NCBI RefSeq assembly: GCF_900116345.1
Contig: NZ_FPAH01000001.1
Span: 62,001 to 126,000 of the forward strand
From: Succinivibrio dextrinosolvens
Lineage (GTDB): Bacteria > Pseudomonadota > Gammaproteobacteria > Enterobacterales > Succinivibrionaceae
Length of the DNA stretch: 64,000 bases
Direction of reading: 5' to 3'
Position numbers and translations under genes: made by a program. The notes below the pieces were generated by a model, which worked only from the letters and a program-made list of their open reading frames with translations, did no database searches and had not been told where the DNA came from. Positions 58,671 to 64,000 of the stretch are shown piece after piece. How positions within the stretch are numbered: the stretch's first letter is position 1; every line of letters begins with the position of its first letter.

Positions 58671-61419
58671 TTATCTTCTCCTCTGTCTTTTCGTTATCCT
58701 CGTTGTCGTAAGGACTTGAAATAATGTTCCCGTCCTCGTCATAGACGTAGCCCATGGACTCAAGAGCTTTTCTGGTGTCACACATAAGTCTTAGCTGCTT
58801 GTCTATAAGCCCTAAATCCTCAAGTTTCATACGGTTTAAATTGAACTGCTCATACTGTTCACGTGTCAGATACGGACTCTGACCAGATTTAGGTGTAAAG
58901 TCGTGGTACAGTCCCCTATCAATGAGCACGTGGTTAATCGCATCCACGTAATTAAGGTGCTTGAACCTTACATAGTCGTTGATTAACTGCACATCTTCAG
59001 GGTTGGTTGAGTACAGAAGTTTCTGAAAGTCCGACACAATCAGTCGTCCTACCCCTGAGCCAGCTCCGGATTTGACGAAAATCTCAGAGAAAGCACCGGC
59101 TACGGTGTGTACTGACTTTAAGAAGGAATAACCGCCATCAGACATATCAAGTCGCTTTTCCTGCTTGACCTGCTCAATGGTTTCCGGTTTCTGATGCAGA
59201 AGGAAAAAGAAAGCGGAGTTCTCAGCAATCGCCTTGCCGGTCTGATTAGAGGAATACAGGTCGTTTAGAGACTGTGTAGCGATAATCATCGAGCCGTTAT
59301 ATTTTCTGAACTTTCGATAAGCATGCTCTACGAATAGAGCTGACTGTCCTTCCTTTAAAAGATCCCATGCCTCATCAATCATGCAGATTTTCTTCTGAGA
59401 CTTATCCTGTGAGAGGAAAACCGCCTGTTGGATCTGGAAAATCAGATTTGCAAGAATAACTTTTCTTAACGCTGGTCTTCCGGACAGTTCCTCAAGCTCC
59501 AATACGGTAAAATCCTTGTTAAAGGAGATATTGTTACGACCGTTGAAGTAACGGCCAAAGCTACCTCTGGTTGTAAAAGGATAGAGCTGTGTTGCCATAT
59601 CCAGAATACGTTGATCGGACATCTTTTCACCAGTTAGCTTTAAAGCCTTCTCAATGAGATCGACATTAAGAGAGTTACCGTATTTAGCCCATTCCTCGTC
59701 CATAACACGTTCAAGCACAGAAGACTGAGTATCCGAAAGTGTGGAGTTAGGGGCAATCATAAGCTTAACCACAGATTTAAGAATATCGTTCTCCTCGTGA
59801 TAGTCCTTAACAAGCTCAAAGATGTTAAGACATGGATTTTTGGAGTCCTCAAAGGAGATAAACTCACCATTCAAAGAGTCGCAGAGCTTGGCATAGGAAC
59901 GACCAATATCGATAACCCAGCACTTAGCCCCCTCGGACATATACATGGTCAAAAGCTCATTGGTATAAAAGGATTTACCCGAGCCACTTTCGGCTGCTAT
60001 CACGGCATTCTTGTTGGTCTGAGAGTCATGCAGAGAAACCGTCATAAGCTGACCTGTACGGGAGATAAGTCCCACGTGACCTGTGCCTGTGCCCTTCCAT
60101 TCGGAGAACAGAGGTAAGAGTGCAATTGCGGTCTTGTTGGTGACTGACAAAGCTCGCTTGCTCTCATTACCAAACAGAAACTTGATTTCACCGCACATCG
60201 GCAGACAGTTGGTGAACATCTCACGCTGAATATACTTGTCGGGTAAAATCTTAAACTTGTCTATTTCAAACTGCTGCTGAATGGCTGTGGATGCTGCTAA
60301 AAGACGTTTCTGCGTTGGCGCAAACAGCATGATGGATAAAGTCATCTTTAAAGCTCTTCCACCTTCGTTAAGATCTTTGGTGTACGCCTCAAGATCATTC
60401 ATGGCAAGACCCAACGCCGGACGCAGCTTGAACAGCGGGCCATAGGCAAATTTAGCGGTAGTCTGTCGCTTTCTCTCATAAAAACCTTTCTGATTGTCAT
60501 GATCAGGAAAATAAACATGGGCAATCACGGCATAATTCTCCTTTACCGTCTTGTCATTACCGGAGAAATCACCCATGTACTTAATGGCGTTGCCAAACCA
60601 CATGGCCGAAGGATAGGTCTTAGGTGAGAGCATCTGCACGTAGGTTTCAAAGTGATCATTGGGATCATTGGTCTTCTGATTGGTATAGCCCAGACCGAAC
60701 ATGGTACGGCTTGGACTTGCGGTATCATCAAGATCAGTATCGTTGTCGTAGAACTGTTCGTTTAGAGGAATATCCTCTTGCCACTCAGTAACAGAATTTC
60801 TCCACGATGCGTTATCTGACCAATTAACCAATGTGCTCATGGCTCTAAGCCATGCCCTTGCATCCATGGTCTGAGGACAGAACCCGCTTTCACGCAAGGA
60901 TGACTCAATTCTGCTACGGCACTCGGATACACGGTCAATCTCAGTGATTGAGGGGTCAATGCCCGATCTCACCGGTATCTTCACCGTTATAAAGAGTTTC
61001 ACATCCACTATAAGACCGGAGTCGTAATAGATGTTATTCATGTTGGAGGTGATACGGTTACGGGTGTGATAACGCAGAAAGTTGATTCTGTCCTTTAAAA
61101 TAGGTGTTAGAAGTTCATGCTGATGACCAGAACGCAGATTAAACATCTGTGCTAACTGCTTGTCTATGTCGGGACTTCTGAAAAGCATAAAGCTCATCAT
61201 CGACCCTTTTGGCATTTCGGTTGATAACAGGGAGGTAATCTGCGCCTGCAGATCATCACTACCGCCCGGAATAGGCTGACAGACAAAACCAAAACCCAAG
61301 GTTTTATCATCGTTGTAGAAAAGCTTATGCTCCTCATCATAGGCTATGGTGGGACTGATCTTAGAGAGTGATCGTGGTGAGGAATCTAAAAGCGACAATA
61401 ATGAATTGAGCGAAAACAT
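58663..61419 (-). CDS. traC: TraC, VirB4-type ATPase of the F-type T4SS
   Basis: A 918-residue cytoplasmic ATPase that powers pilus assembly. Walker A ESGSGKSF lies near residue 475, Walker B KICMIDEAWDLL near 675, and the family segments MIIATQSLNDLYSS and FDVKLFITVKIPV-like N-terminal strands are present. The length fits F TraC (875). AAAGGATTAC precedes the ATG. It comes 11 bp after the dsbC-like gene. The call is strong. Confidence 0.96.
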   Translation of the reverse strand: MFSLNSLLSLLDSSPRSLSKISPTIAYDEEHKLFYNDDKTLGFGFVCQPIPGGSDDLQAQITSLLSTEMPKGSMMSFMLFRSPDIDKQLAQMFNLRSGHQHELLTPILKDRINFLRYHTRNRITSNMNNIYYDSGLIVDVKLFITVKIPVRSGIDPSITEIDRVSECRSRIESSLRESGFCPQTMDARAWLRAMSTLVNWSDNASWRNSVTEWQEDIPLNEQFYDNDTDLDDTASPSRTMFGLGYTNQKTNDPNDHFETYVQMLSPKTYPSAMWFGNAIKYMGDFSGNDKTVKENYAVIAHVYFPDHDNQKGFYERKRQTTAKFAYGPLFKLRPALGLAMNDLEAYTKDLNEGGRALKMTLSIMLFAPTQKRLLAASTAIQQQFEIDKFKILPDKYIQREMFTNCLPMCGEIKFLFGNESKRALSVTNKTAIALLPLFSEWKGTGTGHVGLISRTGQLMTVSLHDSQTNKNAVIAAESGSGKSFYTNELLTMYMSEGAKCWVIDIGRSYAKLCDSLNGEFISFEDSKNPCLNIFELVKDYHEENDILKSVVKLMIAPNSTLSDTQSSVLERVMDEEWAKYGNSLNVDLIEKALKLTGEKMSDQRILDMATQLYPFTTRGSFGRYFNGRNNISFNKDFTVLELEELSGRPALRKVILANLIFQIQQAVFLSQDKSQKKICMIDEAWDLLKEGQSALFVEHAYRKFRKYNGSMIIATQSLNDLYSSNQTGKAIAENSAFFFLLHQKPETIEQVKQEKRLDMSDGGYSFLKSVHTVAGAFSEIFVKSGAGSGVGRLIVSDFQKLLYSTNPEDVQLINDYVRFKHLNYVDAINHVLIDRGLYHDFTPKSGQSPYLTREQYEQFNLNRMKLEDLGLIDKQLRLMCDTRKALESMGYVYDEDGNIISSPYDNEDNEKTEEKINA

Positions 61420-61430
61420 AAAGTAATCCT

Positions 61431-62810
61431 TTAATTGTCCAATCGTTGTGTTAGCTCATCAATGCGTGACTGTAGTTCTTTCTGCAGTCTTTCAATGGAC
61501 TTATTGTAGTCATCGACCTTACGGTTATGTTTCTCATCAAGGGCTTGTATTCTCCCCTCATACTCCTGTATACGTCGGCTTTTCTCGGCATAGTCCATAC
61601 GGGTATTGTCAGAGAGTGCATTACGGGCATCTCTAACTCTTTGAGCTGCAGAGCTGTAGGTAAGATTTTCTGATGCAAGCTTATCCTTGTATTTCTGTAT
61701 CTTTGGAGCGTACTGAGCCTTTAAATCAGCAATTGCCCTCTCGCTCTCACGCTGTTTATCCTCAAATGAAGTTGGAGTCTTTGAGAGTACATCGTAATCT
61801 GTGTTCTGATTGAGATTGTCTATCTCGTTATCAAGTGCCTTGTCTACGATCTGATCTTCAAGTTCTACTTTAAGCTTCTTCTGCTCACCGTCTGTTACAT
61901 CTAAGCCCTTTGAAGGCTTATCATCCAAAAGGAATAATTTGAGGTTAGGGCCCGGCATACCACGGGACACACGTCCATCCGGAGCAACGATGAACGGCAC
62001 CAGATCAACATCACTAAGACTCTTGTAAACAAAGGTCTTTTCAAAGGCTTTGCTTAAAGGACAATCCCCCTTTGGCAAGGTATCAAGGGCATCCTCCAAA
62101 AGCAGATTTCCGATTTTGCTGTTCCCCTCTTCACGGGCGCACATGAAACGTTTGGTTAAATCAAAACTCTCTGCAGTATCCGCCGGGATAACCACGAAAT
62201 AAAAGGTATAGCGTTCCCCTTCCTCGCTTTGGACTAAGGCAATAGCCTCTTCCATAATCTTCTTGGTATAAGGGGAGGTTGGAGCAACCCAGATAACCAC
62301 CTTATCCTTGCCATGGCCGATGGATACTGAGTTCATCTCGTCGGGATCAATTCCCATCTGCTCATAGTTAAGACGCATGGCATAGTTGCGTACCTCGTCC
62401 ACGGTGCTGATTTTCCTCATACCGTTGAACACGTCATAAAGCTGACCGATAAAGATAAAACGCTGATTTTCAGACATGAGAACCATGTGCTTTGAGTCTT
62501 TCTGAAAAGCCATCATTGTGCCCACCTTGAGAGGTGCAATATCCTTGAGCATTTCATTCATCTTCTGCTGATTAAACTCAAATCCGGTGATTTTGCCTTC
62601 TTTATTTTTCTTGTACTTAAAGTCAAAGTACTTATTTACATCCAGAACCTCGACATTATTCTTCTTGTTATCCGCATCGGTTACGGTAATGATTTTGTTG
62701 TTCTCAGAGGTTGGTTTCAGATTCTCGGTAGTTCCGTCAAACACCGGAGCAGCATAAACGGCTGTGGCAAGAACCAAAGATAAGGCAATAGAAAGATAAG
62801 AGCATTTCAT
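61431..62810 (-). CDS. DsbC-like protein without active-site cysteines, coiled-coil tail
   Basis: A 459-residue exported protein in the place where SXT-type elements encode DsbC, between traA and traC. After the signal peptide, residues 85-135 resemble the DsbC dimerisation domain (MVLMSENQRFIFIGQLYDVFNG), and residues 170-310 the thioredoxin domain (VIWVAPTSPYTKKIMEE, VDLVPFIVAPDGRVSRGMPG). The catalytic CxxC is TSPYT here, so redox activity is lost, but a chaperone role may remain. The last 110 residues are coiled coil (IQEYEGRIQALDEKHNRKV). The start is the second ATG, 6 bp after AAGGA. Confidence 0.75.
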   Translation of the reverse strand: MKCSYLSIALSLVLATAVYAAPVFDGTTENLKPTSENNKIITVTDADNKKNNVEVLDVNKYFDFKYKKNKEGKITGFEFNQQKMNEMLKDIAPLKVGTMMAFQKDSKHMVLMSENQRFIFIGQLYDVFNGMRKISTVDEVRNYAMRLNYEQMGIDPDEMNSVSIGHGKDKVVIWVAPTSPYTKKIMEEAIALVQSEEGERYTFYFVVIPADTAESFDLTKRFMCAREEGNSKIGNLLLEDALDTLPKGDCPLSKAFEKTFVYKSLSDVDLVPFIVAPDGRVSRGMPGPNLKLFLLDDKPSKGLDVTDGEQKKLKVELEDQIVDKALDNEIDNLNQNTDYDVLSKTPTSFEDKQRESERAIADLKAQYAPKIQKYKDKLASENLTYSSAAQRVRDARNALSDNTRMDYAEKSRRIQEYEGRIQALDEKHNRKVDDYNKSIERLQKELQSRIDELTQRLDN

Positions 62811-62821
62811 GGGCATTCCTT

Positions 62822-62855
62822 ATAAAAAAAAGCCTGAAGCATAAAGTTCAGGCTT
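62822..62855 (-). terminator. intrinsic terminator between traA and the dsbC-like gene
   Basis: On the minus strand AAGCCTGAA pairs with TTCAGGCTT over an 8-nt loop and is followed by TTTTTTTT. It lies 22 bp past the traA stop, inside the transfer operon, so it should thin out transcription after the pilin gene. Confidence 0.88.
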
Positions 62856-62876
62856 ATCTATCCTTTTTGGAGAGAA

Positions 62877-63260
62877 TTACTTCAAAAGACCGTTGGTAAC
62901 TACAGCCTTCACAGGCTCTAATGCGGTGTCAGCGTGAACGGTGGCTGAAAGAATACCGTCGATTACGGTTGGTGCGTTGTAGAGAACAAGACACATAGCA
63001 ATACCGATTACGGCATAAATCAGAGTACCACGGGAGATAGTGAAGGCAGTACCCACCACGATACAGGTTAAAGCAAGAATCTTACCTAATGTTCCCTGGG
63101 CCCAGCCGGTGATCTTGTCATAGACCTCACTGAACTCCTTACCCTCAGAACCGGCATTTACACTGTTTAGAACACAGAATAATGCCAAGGCAAAGGCGAT
63201 TAGAAACAAAGTGGAGATAACCTTCCTGTTATCTGTCGCGAACTTACTTAAAGATGTCAT
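62877..63260 (-). CDS. traA: TraA, F-type pilin precursor
   Basis: A 127-residue propilin. A long leader with a membrane helix (VISTLFLIAFALALFCVL) ends at SVNA, a signal peptidase site, leaving a mature pilin that starts GSEGKEFSEVYDKITGW. The two hydrophobic helices of F-type pilin follow (LGKILALTCIVVGTAFTI and LIYAVIGIAMCLVLYNA). It subunits the conjugative pilus. AGGAAAAC precedes the ATG. It lies after traV and before a strong terminator, which would favour high pilin mRNA relative to the later genes. The call is strong. Confidence 0.93.
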   Translation of the reverse strand: MTSLSKFATDNRKVISTLFLIAFALALFCVLNSVNAGSEGKEFSEVYDKITGWAQGTLGKILALTCIVVGTAFTISRGTLIYAVIGIAMCLVLYNAPTVIDGILSATVHADTALEPVKAVVTNGLLK

Positions 63261-63284
63261 TTTTGTTTTCCTTTTTGATTTAGG

Positions 63285-63773
63285 TTAATTGGAACTGTTT
63301 TTCAGAGGCTCAAACACTCTTGTCATACCTGCTGCATTGCCGTGCTGATTGACACCCAGAGTCCATTTTCTAGGCTCAATTTCAACGTAACTGTAACCAG
63401 GCACCATGAAATTACCGTCAGCATCTGTATATGGCGCATACCACACACGCATTACCACGGCAGGAGTTCTGACCGGCACCGGACGATTAGGCAGATTAGG
63501 TGTTACGAAATTGTCGATTACAAAATCACTCTTGTTACCTCCGTTAGTTGTGGTTGTCTTATCCTGCTTACGCTCCTTGTTGAGGTTATCTACAGGATTT
63601 TCTCCGTTGTTACTCATCTCATAGACCTTTGAGGTGCTGACGCACTTAGTACCGGCAGGCACGCCCTTACAGGTATATTCGGTCTCACCTACAGCAAACC
63701 ATGAGGCACAGCCATTCATTAGTGCACAGACCGCAAGTGCGCCCATGGTCTTAAACAGCAGATTTCTGTTCAT
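63285..63773 (-). CDS. traV: TraV, outer-membrane core lipoprotein
   Basis: A 162-residue lipoprotein of the T4SS outer-membrane core complex (VirB7-like). The lipobox is LMNGC at residues 18-22. The mature start has the TraV pattern YTCKGVPAGTKCVSTSKVYE, with the two conserved cysteines, and a C-terminal VVMRVWYAPYTDADGNFMVPG segment as in the family. The length is close to F TraV (171). It follows traB and precedes traA, the usual order. The call is strong. Confidence 0.95.
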   Translation of the reverse strand: MNRNLLFKTMGALAVCALMNGCASWFAVGETEYTCKGVPAGTKCVSTSKVYEMSNNGENPVDNLNKERKQDKTTTTNGGNKSDFVIDNFVTPNLPNRPVPVRTPAVVMRVWYAPYTDADGNFMVPGYSYVEIEPRKWTLGVNQHGNAAGMTRVFEPLKNSSN

Positions 63774-63854
63774 CTCTTTTGATCCTGATGTTGTTTTCTC
63801 TTTGGTTATTGTTTCAGAATGCCAATCTCTTACTGACCTTGAAGAGGGGCGATT

Positions 63855-64000
63855 TTATCCTTCAAGCGAAGCCTGTGGCTCTGTTGAGGTTATTTCCTCT
63901 GGTGTATCGCTATCCATTACCCCCGGAGTTACCGCATTACCGTCCTTGTCACGGACAGTGGTTAGTGTTGCGCCCTGGGTTACGACAATATCAATCGTTC
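63855..64000 (-). CDS. traB: TraB C-terminus, cut by the window edge
   Basis: The last 47 codons of a gene that continues beyond the window. The visible part begins TIDIVVTQGATLTTVRDKDG, which fits the end of the TrbI/VirB10-type C-terminal domain of TraB ('I-V-V-x-x-G'), and ends in an acidic, Thr/Pro-rich tail (TPEEITSTEPQASLEG). TraB forms the envelope-spanning part of the core complex with TraK and TraV. Its position immediately before traV supports the call. It is separated from traV by about 80 bp. Confidence 0.8.
   Translation of the reverse strand, partial: TIDIVVTQGATLTTVRDKDGNAVTPGVMDSDTPEEITSTEPQASLEG

Noticed and set aside
1-64000. tRNA, rRNA and insertion sequences
   Set aside because: None was seen: no transposase motif and no clover-leaf or rRNA-like sequence was recognised on either strand.

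Overview
This window looks like part of a large conjugative plasmid or integrative element from a low-GC gammaproteobacterium. A Succinivibrionaceae-type gut host would fit, but that is a guess from base composition and gene flavour, not shown. The transfer genes are of the F type, in the order and with the features of the SXT/R391 and IncA/C (IncC) groups: traB-traV-traA-dsbC-traC-trbI-S26 peptidase-(trbC-traW)-traU-traN on one strand, and traF-traH-traG elsewhere. Relaxase, coupling protein, integrase and ParA are not in the window. No rRNA, tRNA, CRISPR array or insertion sequence was recognised.

Layout. 0-3.5 kb: parB, an unknown gene, a RecT/Bet single-strand annealing protein and a small lipoprotein. 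3.6-3.9 kb: a candidate type I toxin-antitoxin locus with a 21-residue hydrophobic peptide and opposed promoters. 3.9-9.4 kb: endonuclease I, then a rightward operon with a DsbA-like oxidoreductase, three exported or membrane proteins and a polytopic GT-C/DUF6056-like protein. 9.6-15.3 kb: accessory genes (zinc-ribbon/DUF285 repeat protein, lipoprotein, ribbon-helix-helix protein, DUF4417 group). 15.3-22.5 kb: a leftward block with unknown genes, a set of tandem hairpin repeats, a double-winged-helix replication-initiator-like protein, two genes that may be FlhD/FlhC-like activators, and a lytic transglycosylase.

22.8-28.7 kb: traF-traH-traG. 28.7-30.3 kb: a lipoprotein and a membrane protein, possible exclusion genes. 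30.4-38.2 kb: a long leftward operon (small membrane protein, CobS-like AAA+ ATPase, DUF3150-like protein, CobT-like VWA protein, Toprim protein) with repeated structured leader RNAs. 38.4-42.9 kb: small ORF, SHOCT protein, AcaB-like protein, lipoprotein and an H-NS N-terminal-domain-like protein. 43.0-47.2 kb: a UbiA-family prenyltransferase, a GT-C-like membrane protein and an FAD oxidoreductase, resembling a lipid-linked arabinose/glycosylation cassette. 47.3-52.3 kb: a cysteine-repeat secreted protein and two Sel1/Hcp-like proteins. 52.4-64 kb: the main F-type T4SS assembly operon.

How it fits together. Several genes deal with disulfide-rich exported proteins (TraN, TraU, the CCG-repeat protein, Hcp-like Sel1 proteins), and the element carries its own thiol-disulfide proteins (DsbA-like, TraF with a CxxC, a DsbC-like protein that has lost its cysteines). 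A 15-bp palindrome, TTCCACANTGTGGAA, occurs four times in non-coding DNA, once upstream of the parB transcription unit, and is a candidate parS-type site. All family calls come from reading motifs by eye; no database search was run.
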